Part shown: positions 1-11,620 of the stretch, in pieces
Position numbering within the stretch: position 1 is the stretch's first letter
Layout: each line of letters opens with the position of its first letter
NCBI RefSeq assembly: GCF_963259705.1
Contig: NC_081849.1
Coordinates: 51,804,093 to 51,868,092 of the forward strand
Source of the DNA: Myotis daubentonii
Taxonomy: Eukaryota > Chordata > Mammalia > Chiroptera > Vespertilionidae
Direction: 5' to 3'
DNA: 64,000 nucleotides
Translations under genes and position numbers: made by a program
Notes under the pieces: model-generated
What the model was told of the DNA's origin: nothing
Seen by the model: only the letters and a program-made list of their open reading frames with translations
The model's database searches: none

Positions 1-200
1 GATGGATATTTGGCAGCAGAACCTCCTGGGTAGCGGGACTAGAAAGCACAGGCCTGGGGCAGAAGCAGGCTGGGTGCACAGGAGCAGCAGCAAGGAGGCA
101 GTGAGGCGCTGGGGCCAGCCCGCCAGGGCCTTGTAGGCCTCTGTAGAGACTTCAGAGTTTTATTCTGTGTGAGACCAGGTGGTGGTGGGAGAGTAAATTT
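1..200 (-). mobile_element. L2 LINE fragment, antisense
   Basis: The stretch around 110-165 (ccagggccttgtaggcc, then a phrase meaning 'gagttttattctgtgtgagac') matches the reverse complement of the L2 ORF2 3' region as I remember it. Old and diverged. It continues off the left edge. Confidence 0.6.
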
Positions 201-214
201 TTGCCTAAACTGGT

Positions 215-385
215 TTTATTTCGGTTTCAGCCACTTTTAGTGGCAGGTGGTTCATTCTTATTGCTGTAAATATACTTCAATTTATCCATTGTACTATTGA
301 TGGAGACTTAGTTTCCACTTTGGGGGCTTGCATAGAATGCTGCTATGAACACCCTACTGCAGGTTTTTTAGTAAACTACTGTATA
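215..385 (+). mobile_element. L1M 3' UTR-like fragment
   Basis: Contains the L1 3' UTR phrase 'tttatccattgtactattgatggaga' followed by 'tgctgctatgaaca' in the expected order. It sits in the intron upstream of the UMA exon. The region 440-870 looks like further antisense L2 debris but is too diverged to delimit. Confidence 0.5.
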
Positions 386-1035
386 CATCGTTTACTAACT
401 CTTTATATCTTAATAACTTAAGTAACATGTTAGTTCCTATGAAAGTCAGTCAGTCAGTCAATAAGCATGACACACGTTAGAAGTAAACTCTCAGGTAGGT
501 ATTAGAATAAGACAATCGAGTATGCAAGGCAGAGAGTACAAAGACATGTCAACTAGATTGCTGCTCTCAAGGACCCTCAACTCTAGTTGGGGATAAGACA
601 TATGCATGTGAAACAGCAACTGGAAAGGACACATATATAGGAAATGCGAAATATTATCCTAGGCAGTTCGCTCCATAATCATTCGGAAGTGGGCAGGGTC
701 ACTTTGGACTGTGTTGATATATGGTTTCACAGGAAATCTGGCAATTCTGTAGGCCCTGAAAGCATACACCACGTTTGGCAGAGCAGACAGACTTTGTAGA
801 CATTACTGGGCTAGAGAAATAGCAAGAGGGGGTCATGGGTGGAAAGAGTAGGGTTTAGGATCCATTTTAAAGCTAGTAGAGCTCTATGTACAAGTAAAGC
901 AAATAGCTACATTCTGATCTGGGAATACTTACATGTTCCCCCATTTCTCCATTTTGCTACATTCATGCCACATTTACCATTACTGAACCCCCGAGGCCAT
1001 AGGTCTGAATGATTTGAATGTATGTGTATTTTTAG
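386..1035. other. intronic sequence, weak antisense L2 traces
   Basis: No gene or clear element. Around 560-600 ('ctctcaaggaccctcaactctagt') it resembles the antisense L2 phrase for 'stock ... segment lines', with low confidence. It ends in the splice acceptor at 1035. Confidence 0.4.
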
Positions 1036-1293
<258 letters not shown>

Positions 1294-1462
1294 CTTTTAT
1301 ATTTGTACCTTAACAGCTTTAAAACAAAAGTTTTGCCATTGTATTTAACGTGTTTGATGTTCTTTGCCATTTCACTGTCTAAATGCCCTCAGAAAAGCAA
1401 GGATCATAAAGTATGTTCATTGCTCTGTTTTTCAGAATAAAGTACATTTGTATAAAAATTGA
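1294..1462 (+). other. UMAD1: 3' UTR of the UMA-domain exon
   Basis: Short AT-rich segment directly after the stop codon. It contains a canonical AATAAA at 1436-1441, so cleavage is expected about 15-25 bases later. The end coordinate is an estimate. Longer 3' UTR forms cannot be excluded. Confidence 0.55.
1436..1441 (+). terminator. polyadenylation signal AATAAA
   Basis: Canonical hexamer about 143 bases after the stop codon of the UMA-domain exon, followed by T-rich sequence. It is the first AATAAA downstream of the stop. Confidence 0.6.
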
Positions 1463-2216
1463 GCTTAAGTTCTACTTCCTTTCTGCCAAATAATAAATAT
1501 AAAAATTAGGTAATCATAGTTTTATGAAAGGAGTAGATTCCTTCAACCAGGCTCTCAAAATATAACACCTCAAGTTGATCTTAGCAGAACTGTGAAAAAG
1601 AGCGATGGCATTTTCCTTGGTTACCACAAGTCTGAAGTCTGCCCTGAGAGGGAGTGTGAATGCTCTTCTCTGGTTTAGAGGAAGCTTGAGTTCATATTAT
1701 TCTCTTTCTTCTTCCTGTGTCTATGAATGAGTTCAGGGGACAAAAAAATTGTGCCAGTTAGCTTAATTTCTTCATTCTGGATATAGACACCGATGTGGAA
1801 ATGGAAAACTTTTCCTAAAAAGCAGGGGGATTTTGCTAGTATCAGAATGCTCTGGCTGCTATTTCTCTGAGTGATGCATTCCGTTTCCTTACACCCATGG
1901 CAGTCCTTTGCACCTTGAGTGTGTTCCTGCCTTTGTTTTTGCCTGGATGCTTCTACCGAGTGTGCTCCCTCACCAGCTTCCCCAAGAACTCTCCCTGCTT
2001 CTGCCTCAGAGGGCGTCGATGCGCCTGACCACACAGGGCCCCAGTTCAGGAAGAGATCCGCATTTCCTTTCAACCTCTGCCTCCCAAAGAAAAACATCTC
2101 ATAATGATACATTATCGCTAACACCCTTAGTTAGAAACTTATTGGCCATAATACAAATGGAAATGCTTTACTGCTAGAAAAACTGAAGTCAACTCATTTC
2201 TAATTAGAGTCTAGGC
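1463..2216. other. unrecognised sequence downstream of the gene
   Basis: No repeat family or convincing coding frame seen. The short open frames on both strands have no recognisable motif. Confidence 0.5.
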
Positions 2217-2451
2217 CAGTGATGGCGAACCTATGACATGCGTGTCATAGGTGACCCGCGAACTCATTTTTTTGGTTGATTTTTCTCTGTTAAATGGCAT
2301 TTAAATATGTGAAATAAATATCAAAAATATAAATCTTTGTTTTACTATGGTTGCAAATATCAAAAAATTTCTATATGTGACACAGCACCAGTGTTAAGTT
2401 AGGGTTTTTCAAAATCCTGACACGCCAAGCTCAAAAGGTTCGCCATCACTG
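2217..2451. mobile_element. non-autonomous hAT element (nhAT, CAGTGATGGCGAACCT ends)
   Basis: Starts with CAGTGATGGCGAACCT and ends with the inverted form GGTTCGCCATCACTG. The flanking 8-mers GTCTAGGC (2209-2216) and GTATAGGC (2452-2459) match at 7 of 8 positions, as expected for a hAT target-site duplication. The interior is AT-rich and non-coding. This is a Myotis-type MITE and depends on a transposase supplied elsewhere. Confidence 0.9.
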
Positions 2452-3520
2452 GTATAGGCAAAACACCTAGATATGACTTTTAGCTATTGGATATCCATTA
2501 TTTATTCCAACTAAAACAGAAAAGAACGGCCATTGGTCAATAAACTGCAAAGGAAGAGGTAAACTGTGATAGAGCGTTTTCTGTGCCATGTAAAATTTTA
2601 ATCACATTAGTTCTGAATAGTACAATTTATTCTGTGCCAAACATTTAGAATATTTTTCACAAAGATAGAGTGCTATAGCAAAACTGAACACTGTGCATAA
2701 AGGTACATAAATTATTCAAATTTTAATGTGTTGTGCATGTTTGTTTAATAAATGTGGCATGTTCTTGATAAAAAATGCTATGTTATTTAAAAGATAAAGG
2801 AGCATTTCCATTGAAAAAAAATGTGTCATTTACAAATAATGTTACCATATGAGGTAAATGGTTAAATTAGATCTTGACATAGTTTTCTTAAAACATCAGT
2901 CTAAGAAATATGACTTATTACTAACACAAATGTGAACATTTTATAGCAGATTTTGTGAAAGCCCATCCTTTTTAATATCCATGTTAATATGTCTTAAAGC
3001 TAAATGTAAGCATGCCATCAATTTACTAATATACGTATTAAACTTTGTCTCAAATACTTACACATTTTATTTATATTTATGTCTATCGTATTATAAATAT
3101 GCTTATATATATTTTCATTTGTTAAAAAATTTGTTATATTTGAATAAGTATGAATAAAAATAAACTGATATTTTGATTAATTTCAGATCCAAAAACTGAT
3201 TTTCTTCGCATTATTCATGTCTGAAAGTCATTGATTCTTTAGGAAACAAATATTTAAGTAAATAGTTTGTATACTGCAGAGAAAAGTATGAAGTTTCCTC
3301 TGACATGTCAGTCTTAAGGAATAACATTGAAAATGGTAAGATCACTCACTAATTCTGGCAGGACTGAAGGATTTGAGATAAATCACATGAACATCTCTAG
3401 AAAGATCCCATCACAAGATTTAATAAGCTCAGTGCTAATAACCCATTATTAATAAAAACATGTGGAAATGGCCATTTTAATGTTCTCATCTTTATACAAA
3501 TCATGTTCCTTTTTTAAAAC
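2452..3520. other. AT-rich, nothing recognised
   Basis: About 1 kb of strongly AT-rich DNA. I see no coding frame, no terminal repeats and no family resemblance. Confidence 0.5.
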
Positions 3521-3524
3521 TGGA

Positions 3525-3610
3525 GGAAAACAGAAGTCAACTCCATCTAACCCAAGAGAAACTTGAAGCCTAGAAAGGTTAAATGACTTAAGTCAACTCA
3601 TTATTGAGAC
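3525..3610 (-). mobile_element. possible MIR remnant
   Basis: The phrase 'gagaaacttgaagcctagaaaggttaaatgact' resembles the antisense MIR core, in which a run 'gaaactgaggcacagagaggttaagtgact' is typical. Very diverged. Confidence 0.35.
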
Positions 3611-3649
3611 ACATTTATTTGAATAGTGTTAATAAAGGTATATAACTTG

Positions 3650-3885
3650 TAAGAAAGCTGTATGCTGTGGTGGGATAGGGTTCAGGCACTTGAGGCAGGC
3701 AGTTTATAGTGGCTCCCTCGTTTACAAGCTGTGGGCCCTTGAGTCAGTCTCCTAACTTCTGGTGTCCTTGGTTCCCTTGCCTGTTAAACAGTAATTGTAT
3801 GCACCTTGCAGGGTTGTGCTTTTAGATGGTGCATGTCAAAGGCCTGGCAGTACAAAGCTGGACACATTATCAGTGTTCCAGGAAA
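3650..3885 (+). mobile_element. MIR SINE
   Basis: The order of phrases follows MIR: 'acaagctgtgggcccttgagtcagtctcctaacttctg', then 'cttgcctgttaaacagtaat', then 'accttgcagggttgtg'. Old mammalian tRNA-derived SINE with moderate divergence. Confidence 0.7.
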
Positions 3886-4989
3886 GGGAACAGTTATAAT
3901 TCTCAGTACTAACCACACATATACTAAGGTCTAATGAAATGCAAAATATGAATTAACTGAACTTTTTAAAGGGTAATGTAAAAAATAGCTGCTCCGTTCA
4001 TTGCATCTCCCTCGCACCCATTATTACTCTCCATATTAAGCACTACCTCACAGTGAAAACTATTCCTCAAGTATGTTAGTTGACTCTTCTGCAGCTCCTT
4101 CGCTAAGAGTTCCTTAGGGAACACTTTTTTTCTCCTATTATCAAGCAGCATGGTTTTTACTTCCTCTCCCCCTTAACAAGTGATCATTATAAAGTACTGT
4201 AAGTATGGAATGTACAAGTGATCTTACTGAATCCTATTTTTATCCCTAAAATATATGCAGGAAGTTGCATGTATTTTTCCCCCCAGCTTTTTAGAAATGG
4301 CATTTGCATCCTTTCCTAAAAACAGAATTGGAGAGGCAATCCTGACAATTTATTATTCTAGTTAATTAACTTTTAAAATTATATCATTAAATGTTAATAA
4401 AAGTACGTTTCTTGTTAACAAGAAACCCCACATTTTTTTAAACATTCACTGACACCAACACTTCCTTCCTCTTTCTCAAAGTAAAATGATAAATTGAAAA
4501 CAGTATAAAAAATATCTAAAATTCTGAAAAACCTAATTTTTCATAATTATAAAGGAAAAATAGGGAGTAGAAAAGAAATAATCTCATCCTTATTCTAAAA
4601 CAGTGGCCCATCAGACATTATCCCATTACCTCTCCTGACAACAATTGATCAGTAAATGAATATTGCCCTTTGTAATCTAGCAAAGAATGTGCTACCTTTG
4701 AAATTAATGCATCGTCCTATTAATTGTGTCATTAATAACATTCACAGGAAATTTTAGTGTATTGGATAGATGGCGGAAGGATGTAGCATCTTTTAAAGCT
4801 ATTGAGAAATACAGGCTTGTGGACATTATCTTTGGAGTACTGTGTCATATTACTAAGGCCATGACCTAAATATTATTGGGAAATCTAAAACTCTCAAATT
4901 GGTCTGACTCCATTCATACTATAGGGTCCTGAAAGGTAAAGTATTCCTATGTGTCAGGGAAATGACTCTTGATGCCATATGGTTTGGTG
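3886..4989. other. AT-rich, nothing recognised
   Basis: No gene or defined element. The 61-codon open frame on the minus strand near 3966-4151 has no motif. Confidence 0.5.
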
Positions 4990-5196
4990 CAGTGGTCGGC
5001 AAACTGCGGCTCGTGAGCCACATGCGGCTCTGTGGCCCCTTGTGGCTCTTCCACAAAATACCGACTTCTGCGCATGGGCCATGAAGTTTCAATCGCACTG
5101 TACATGTGCGCCCGCACGTGGTATTTTGTGGAAGAGCCACACTCAAGGGGCCAAAGAGCCCCATGTGGCTCATGAGCCGCAGTTTGCCGACCACTG
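4990..5196. mobile_element. non-autonomous hAT MITE, CAGTGGTCGGCAAACT family
   Basis: Inverted ends CAGTGGTCGGCAAACTGCGG and CCGCAGTTTGCCGACCACTG. The 8-bp target duplication GTTTGGTG is perfect (4982-4989 and 5197-5204). The element is nearly a complete hairpin: the arms 'ctcttccacaaaatacc' and 'ggtattttgtggaagag' are inverted copies. It is related to the elements at 8297, 42355 and 52411. The perfect duplication suggests a young insertion. Confidence 0.93.
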
Positions 5197-5299
5197 GTTT
5201 GGTGGATAGGTGTGGGTGAAAAAGAAGGATGTATTGATTAAAGCATAGGACTCTGTTAAACTTGATATCTCAATGTTAATCATCATTTTTTAATTTAAA

Positions 5300-6040
5300 T
5301 AAAATTGTAATATTAGAATAATTTTATATTACAGAAAAATTACAAAAATAGTGCAGCATTCTTGAATACCTCTCATCTAGTTTCTCCTATTTGCTACAAC
5401 TAAGGAACCAACATTGGGACATTACTATTAACTAAAATCCACCCTCGTTCCAATTTCACACTTTTCTTCTAATGTCCTTTTTTTCTTCCAGCATCCATCT
5501 GGTATAATACATTATACTTAGTCATTCTTAGGCTCCTTTTGTCTGTGACAATCTCAGACTTTTATTTATGTATTATTATTATTATTATTTTTAGTGACTG
5601 TAACAGTTCCTGGAGTCTTGTCAGATATTTTGTGGAATGTCCCTCAACTGTGATTTATCTAATGTTTTCACATGGTTAGACTATGGTTATGGGTTTTGGG
5701 GCAAATATTACAAAGGTGAACTGCCCTTCAATGAGATCGTATCATATCCAAGGTACATGCTGTCAACATGACCTCATTGCTGATGTTAACCTGTATCCAG
5801 TGGCCAAGGTAGTGTTTGCCAGGTCTCTCCACTGTCCAGTAACTCCGCCCTTCCCCTTTTTATACACTACTCGTTGTTATTCAATCGAAAAGCATAGCCC
5901 ACAGTTAAGTGGTAGGGAATTATACTCCACATTCTTGAGGGGTTAGTAGACATATAAATTATTTGAAATTCTTCTGTATGAGATGTGTCTCTTTTCTCCC
6001 ATTTAATTATTAGTTTATTTATATTGGGATTCCAAATCTA
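5300..6040 (+). mobile_element. L1ME-type 3' UTR
   Basis: Phrases occur in the order of the L1M 3' UTR: 'gggacattactattaactaaa', then 'cagatattttgtggaatgtccctcaa', then 'gatgttaac' and 'gtagtgtttgccaggt'. No ORF2 precedes it. A 5'-truncated old L1. The ATT microsatellite at 5570-5590 lies inside. Confidence 0.7.
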
Positions 6041-6155
6041 AAGCATATCTCTTGGTGGCCAAGAGATTTGTTTACATGGTTAGAAAGTTAAAGGAAATTT
6101 GGAACGATTTACCTGGTGCATATGAATACCATTTGAAATTGGATGTGATAATATC

Positions 6156-6545
6156 TCTAAATATAAAAGCCTAAGCAACCGAATGACCGTTAGACCTGTT
6201 GTTATGATGCACAGTGGCCACCAGGGGGCAGACACTCAATGCAGGACCTGACCCCTGTTGGTCAGTGCATTCCCACAGCAGGAGTATCGCTCAGCTGACT
6301 GAGGCGCGCCAAACAGCGGGCTCGCGGCTGGTGTGCGCAGCGGCAGCAGCACGAGCCTCCCCTGCCTCTGTGGCAGCATGCTACCGAGAGTGGTGTTGGC
6401 AGGAGCAGCGGGGCCAGGATGGACGGGAGCGGCGCTGCACCTGGCCTGGGCTCCTCTCTGGCTGCCTGCCTCTTCGGACTGCAAGAGGGCACAGGCCAGG
6501 CTGAGGGACCCCACGGGTGCACGAATTCGTGCACTCGGCCTCTAG
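6156..6545 (+). mobile_element. non-autonomous Helitron (HeliBat type)
   Basis: The 3' end carries the palindrome GTGCACGAATTCGTGCAC followed by TCGGCCTCTAG; CTAG is 6542-6545 and the next base is T, the Helitron 3' rule. The 5' end begins near a TC dinucleotide (6154 or 6156) and runs into 'aaagcctaagcaaccgaa', the HeliBat start. The GC-rich interior has open frames on both strands, but their codon content is not gene-like. No terminal inverted repeats or target duplication, as expected. Confidence 0.88.
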
Positions 6546-8296
6546 TATTCTATGATTTCCTCAGAGTTAATCTTCCTATAAATATCAGGTACATTTCTTT
6601 ATAACTTGTCATGACTATAACTGTATTCAAAACAGACCTTCCCTTTGGGGCCACAAGTGTTGCACTGTAGGTAAAGTCCTCTCAGATGCTTGGCCTTTTC
6701 CTACCTCATTCCCACAACAATTGCATCTTACCCATAATGTTATTCTTCAAGTGGTGAAGAGGCAGGGTTCTAACATAATAATTTTCCTCTTTAAAGAACC
6801 AAGATAACTGATGATACACAGAGCTTTTCTCAACAGGAGATGACTTTCTTTAGTAATAGCAAAAACAAAGTTGTAGCTCCTTAAGATTCTAAGAGGAGAA
6901 ATGTTTCATTTTCTCCTTTAAGAAGTAGCTTTAAGAAGCAGCATAAGGAAACTCAGCCTTCTTTCGGAGGGGAGAAGTGCCCCCAAGAAACTCTTTGTAC
7001 TTCTGATTAACCAAAACTCAACTGTATGCTAAATCAAACTTGATGTCATCCAATTTCATTTGGGGTGGGGAAACAATCAAAGTAAATAGTGTATTTTATC
7101 CTTGGGAGAAACCTGAATATAGTTCTTTGTCAAGAATTTCCCCAGTACAACTTTCACCCCTACAAAGGCAAAAATTCCTTACAATCAAAGGTAAGGCAAA
7201 GGATAATTGCATCCAGAACAACCCATCAGTAGGCTAACTCCAAACCAGCCTACAGACAGCTTGTTAGTTACAACCCAGGCCAGGGAGGGAAGCAGACAAT
7301 AGACCATTTTAGAGGTCAGTTAAGGAGACGTCGTCCCACTTGGGACTGCTGCCAGGGACGTAGAATCCAGTGTCTGACATCTGGGGTTTGCAGCTGTGAA
7401 GTCTGCCCCTTGTGTGGCCACAGGTGTTGACTATAACTCAGAAATATAGAAGAAGGAACAGGGTAACGTCAGTTTCAGTGTGCATATGTGTATTTATGTG
7501 TATGGTTTTTCTTCTGTTTTTCAAAAATGTACATAATTTATTTTGTTTCAAAATTAATGTATTTCTTCATAATGGCAAGGAACATTTGGGAGGCTAACAA
7601 AAAAGGAGCTTTTGTTCATGAACAAGGGCAAAACAAAGCCAAGGTTTTACACCTACAGGGTACACTGCACACTAACATGCTGGGTGGCGTTGTTAGCTCA
7701 GCCATCTGAATAGGCCTTCTCAGGACCAAACAGAAATAAATGGATGCTGAACAACAAACAGGCAGTTGGTCTCAGATAAAGCCTAAATACTCATTCTCTG
7801 TACGTTCTCTCCAGCCTCCTCCTTGCTTTGGATCTACACGAGAATTTGTGTTTATCAGAATGTATTTCTGAGCATGGGACAGACTATCTAGTTTTCTATC
7901 TCACGCTATACCAGCCATAACCATCAGCTAACGCAGCGGAGAGCAGTAACACTCAGCTTTCCTCTTCCTCTTGCAAGCGACTTAGCTTCTGTTTATAAGG
8001 CAGATCTGGAAGTTCCTACCTCACGTAGGTACTAGAGGTTCCTGACCCCAAGGATATGGGCAGCAGTAGAAATGAATATGATTAAGAGGACAGGATGATA
8101 CGGGTAAGATCTATAAAGAGCCAAAAGTAAATTGAATTTTAAAAATATGCCTGTACTTCTGTAATTAAATTTAGAATTCCTCCTTGTTGTGCCTACTTCA
8201 CAGCCTGAATTTAGAAATTTAATTTAATGCGGGAGAAAGGAATTTTTATATTTCTTCTTAACGAATCTCTAAGGAAAAATGCTTGAATCCCTAGGC
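6546..8296. other. unique sequence, nothing recognised
   Basis: About 1.75 kb with no repeat family, terminal repeats or convincing coding frame. The open frames at 7040-7237 and 7412-7709 have no motif and are not supported as genes. Confidence 0.5.
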
Positions 8297-8448
8297 CAAT
8301 GGTCGGCAAACTGCGGCCCCTTGAGTGTGGCTCTTCCACAAAATACCACGTGCGGGCGCGCACGTACAGTGCGATCGAAACTTCGTGGCCACACTCAAGG
8401 GGCCAAAGAGCCGCATGTGGCTCATGAGCCACAGTTTGCCGACCACAG
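8297..8448. mobile_element. non-autonomous hAT MITE, internally deleted
   Basis: Same family as the element at 4990. The ends read CAATGGTCGGCAAACTGCGG and CAGTTTGCCGACCACAG, each with one base off consensus. The flanks CCCTAGGC and CTCTAGGC match at 7 of 8 positions. It is about 55 bp shorter than the 4990 copy, mainly from loss at the left arm. Confidence 0.9.
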
Positions 8449-8639
8449 CTCTAGGCCAATGTTCCTCCACCTTGTAAAGCCCATGTGCCCTGCCATGTTT
8501 TTTCACTGTATGCTCTCTCTATTCCTCCAGCCAAGAAGACTGTGGACAGGTTTTCCTTTGTATATTCTGTTACAAAGACAAAGGTACATTGAATATGTGT
8601 TTTGAGAGTATAGCCACCACTCCATTTCACCGAAGGATC

Positions 8640-8745
8640 TATGCTCTTATTAATGTTCTATCCCGCTTGTTCTTGGCACATAACAAATCCTCCACCAGGA
8701 CTTGTTGACTGAATGAGTGAACAGATGAAATAAATCATTAAGTTA
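8640..8745 (+). mobile_element. L2 3' tail fragment
   Basis: The phrase 'ttggcacataacaaatcc' followed by 'cttgttgactgaatgagtgaac' corresponds to the L2/MIR-type 3' terminal sequence with its TGAATGA repeat. The body upstream (8490-8640) may be L2 too, but is too diverged to be sure. Confidence 0.5.
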
Positions 8746-9381
8746 TCTATAAAGGAGACTTCCCCAAAGCAAAGGAATAGAATTTCAAGACTGGTAGTTT
8801 TTCGGGCCCCAGTAAGATCCCCCAGTTGTCATGTGGTGTTTACTCAGCTGAAAATACTGCTTAGTTTACCAAGCCTCTACAAATTGTGTCTTTGGTCTGT
8901 TTTGGGTATTCTCCATGTTTTTCAGGTTGTGTTTTCCTCTGTCCATAATGACTATGTATGTCCTCAGGATGAGTAAGAACGGATTCTAGACAATACAGTG
9001 TATTTTGGTCCTGTGGACGAACTCATTTAAAGCTCCATCTAGCTGCCAAGTGTCCCTTGTGTGTTCTTAGTTATATTTGCACATATTCCTGTGCCAGAAT
9101 TTATTAATCCTATCTGACCTGTCCTTGAAAAGCTGTTTTCCTTTTTCATATGCTTTCCTTCAAGCACATGTGGGTATTTGAAATGACCTTGCTTTAGAAA
9201 AAAACACTTTTTCCCCCTAGGAGCAGCAGTGCATGTTTCTTTTAGTACCCTTCTGCATCCTTACATTTCCTACTCCGCAGTTCTCTTCCCTGTCATATAC
9301 ACATGTAGCTATTTCCCCGCCAACTCCAGCTATAAACTTCCCCTTCTCTTTAGAGTTAATCTCCTCCTCATCATCCTCCTT
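8746..9381. other. unique sequence, nothing recognised
   Basis: No element or gene seen. The short open frame at 9229-9414 is pyrimidine-rich low-complexity sequence. Confidence 0.5.
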
Positions 9382-9694
9382 TTGTTTTTTGTTTTGTTTT
9401 GTTTGTTTTGTTAATCCTCACCTGAGGGTATTTTCCCCATTAATTATTTTTAGATTGGGTGGAAGGAAAGGAGGGCAAAGAAGAAAGAGGGAGAGGAGGA
9501 GAAAGGGAGGAGAGGGGGGAGGGGGGGGAGAGAGAGAGAGAAAGCAGAGAGAGTGAGAGATGAAAGAGACACATTGACTGGGGATCAAACCTGCAACCCA
9601 GGTACATGCTCTTGTGCTCTTGACTGGGAATCGAACCCGTGGCCCTCAGTGCATGTAGTGACACTCTAACCACTCGGCCACACTGGCCAGGGCT
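9382..9694 (-). mobile_element. Ves-type SINE
   Basis: Reading on the minus strand, it starts with the tRNA-derived head 'ccctggccagtgtggccgag', then box-B-like 'gggttcgattcc', and ends in the A-rich tail (T-rich on + at 9382-9411). The polypurine middle (9455-9560) has expanded to a long GA/G-rich tract. Transcribed by RNA polymerase III when intact. Confidence 0.9.
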
Positions 9695-9714
9695 AGAATC
9701 AAGCTTCTGGAGAG

Positions 9715-10912
9715 AGTGGTCTATATTTGTGTCTCCACTTCCTTACTTTCCATTCACTCCTCCACCTACTGTAATCTGACTTCCCGTCCCTGGTTAGAAC
9801 CTCCACTGAACAGGTCCATGCAGGAGCCACCGCCAACTAATTCCACTGCTGAGATTGTTTCACCCTTGACTGCTGTGACTGCCTTTCTCAGCTTCATCCC
9901 ATCTCAGGCTGTTGGGGACTTCTTTTCCCATTCTTAAAATGTTGGTGTGTCCCAAATTCCATCTCTGGCTCTCCTCCCCTTTCTGTCTTCTCCCTGTACA
10001 GTCCTATTCATTCCTATCTGCCACTTTTGACATCCAGAACTCACTCAAGTTCCATGTCCATGTTCATCATTAGCTCTGAGACATCTCACTTGACTCTTCT
10101 CTGAGTTTCTATCACAAACTGGGGTAGCTGCTGTTTTTATTTGCTCCACACTTTTCTTATTCCCCCATCCCCCTTGTTGCTCCGCTTCTCTTGTGGGAGT
10201 TCCGCTGGCCCTGATGGGAAATAGTGTATTATTGTTACTATTCCTGAATGGCAAGGGACAGACACATAACCTGACCTGGTTCAATCAGCATCTGTCAACC
10301 TGAGCCCAGAGGTAAGGGGAAGGCAGCACCTCCTTTGCTGGCGTACTGCTGACAGCCATCCTTCCCTCATGTTTCAAGTCCTGGCCCTGTCATTTGAAGC
10401 CCTGGATTACCCAAGCAGCAAACCCAGGAGTCTAGCCATTCTTCCTTCATACTCACCTCCATGCTCAACGGATGATAAACTTTGATTAACTGTGTATCTT
10501 TCAAGGCTTGTCTCTTAAATGTGTGCTTCCGTCTCCATACCTACTGCCCTTACTTCAGTCCAGGTCTTTCTCATTTCTCCTAAGGGACGTCCCTGCATCC
10601 AGTTTTGCCCCCCATCCCATCCATTCTCTATGCTAAAGCCAGAAGGAACTTGTTTAAAAACAGTTTAAAATCTTCAAAAACTTTCTAGTATCTTCTGGAG
10701 AATTGAAGGGCCTTAAGGCCAAGGGGGGCGCCCATGTGCCGCCCTGGCCTCACCTGGTGATATTCCTGCTCCCGTCCTCCGTGTTCTTGCCCTGCTGGGC
10801 AGGGCCCTACTGAACATGCCGTACCTTCTCACCATTCTTACAGTCTGTTCTTTTTGCCTGGAATGCCCTGACCTTCCCTTCTTTTCCTTTTTATCGTTGT
10901 TTATGTGATTTC
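9715..10912 (+). mobile_element. L2 LINE, ORF2 reverse-transcriptase region to near the 3' end
   Basis: Collinear with the L2 consensus as I remember it: 'ccttactttccattcactcctc' and 'caatctgacttcc' near 9740-9790, 'aaaatgttggtgtgtccc' at 9937, 'acatccagaactc' near 10031, and 'ctgcctggaatgccctgacc' near 10857-10870. No reading frame survives. It resumes at about 11340 after a block of other sequence. Confidence 0.65.
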
Positions 10913-11340
10913 TCTAGTCACAGAGCACTTACTAAGATCTATTTTAGGAAATATCGTGAATATAAAACTTAGGATCACAATATGAAGCGTTTCAATCCTC
11001 TCCAGTGTCAAACCAGCCCTGCAGACGGGAAACCACGGCGGAGACTAAAAGCAGTCAGAAGCTTTGCACGAGCATTTACATCTAGAGCATCTGAATGCCT
11101 CTGTAAGTGCAAAACCACACCACAGTACACCTAGGCAGCAACAATGCGTTCAGACTGTTCTTATTCATCATTAGTAGTCAAGTTGCATAAAACATCAAAA
11201 AAAGGGCAGAATGGAGCTCACAAAATCGGCTAAACAATAAACCTATCCTTGCAAAACACACTGTGATGGAAGAGACTTTTTTTTTTTTTAAGTATTATGT
11301 ACACTACAGAAGCTGGGTTCATTCCAGCTACCTCAAGTGA
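10913..11340. other. unassigned ~420-bp block interrupting L2
   Basis: It lies between two collinear pieces of L2 and is not L2. It contains a run of T at 11278-11290 and mixed-composition sequence with an apparently gene-UTR-like look, but no family or gene is recognised. No clear target duplication or poly-A end is visible. Confidence 0.45.
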
Positions 11341-11620
11341 CCCAATCCGTGGCTGAATTCTTTTACAAGGTTTCATTCAGGTGCCACCTCCTCTGGGAAG
11401 CCTTTCCGTATTCCTCCTAAGCTGGACTGGTTGTCCTTCCATGTTCCTCCAGCATCTTGTGTGCCCCTCTTTCAAGGCTCTGGACCCACAGTACTGTAAC
11501 TATTTACTTGTCTACTTCAGAACTCTGTGACTGGATCCCTAAATTTCCATGCTTAACATGATACCACATAGTGTGGGCTCAGTACAAGTGTGTTGAAAGG
11601 ACAAATAATTGACTCACCAT
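11341..11620 (+). mobile_element. L2 LINE 3' end
   Basis: The phrases 'tcaggtgccacctcctctgggaagcctttcc' and 'gtgtgggctcagtacaagtgtgttga' follow the L2 3' end. In line with the piece ending at about 10912. Confidence 0.65.

Noticed and set aside
6214..6604. Overlapping open frames on both strands
   Set aside because: They lie in a GC-rich Helitron body. Similar frames occur in other copies only because of composition.
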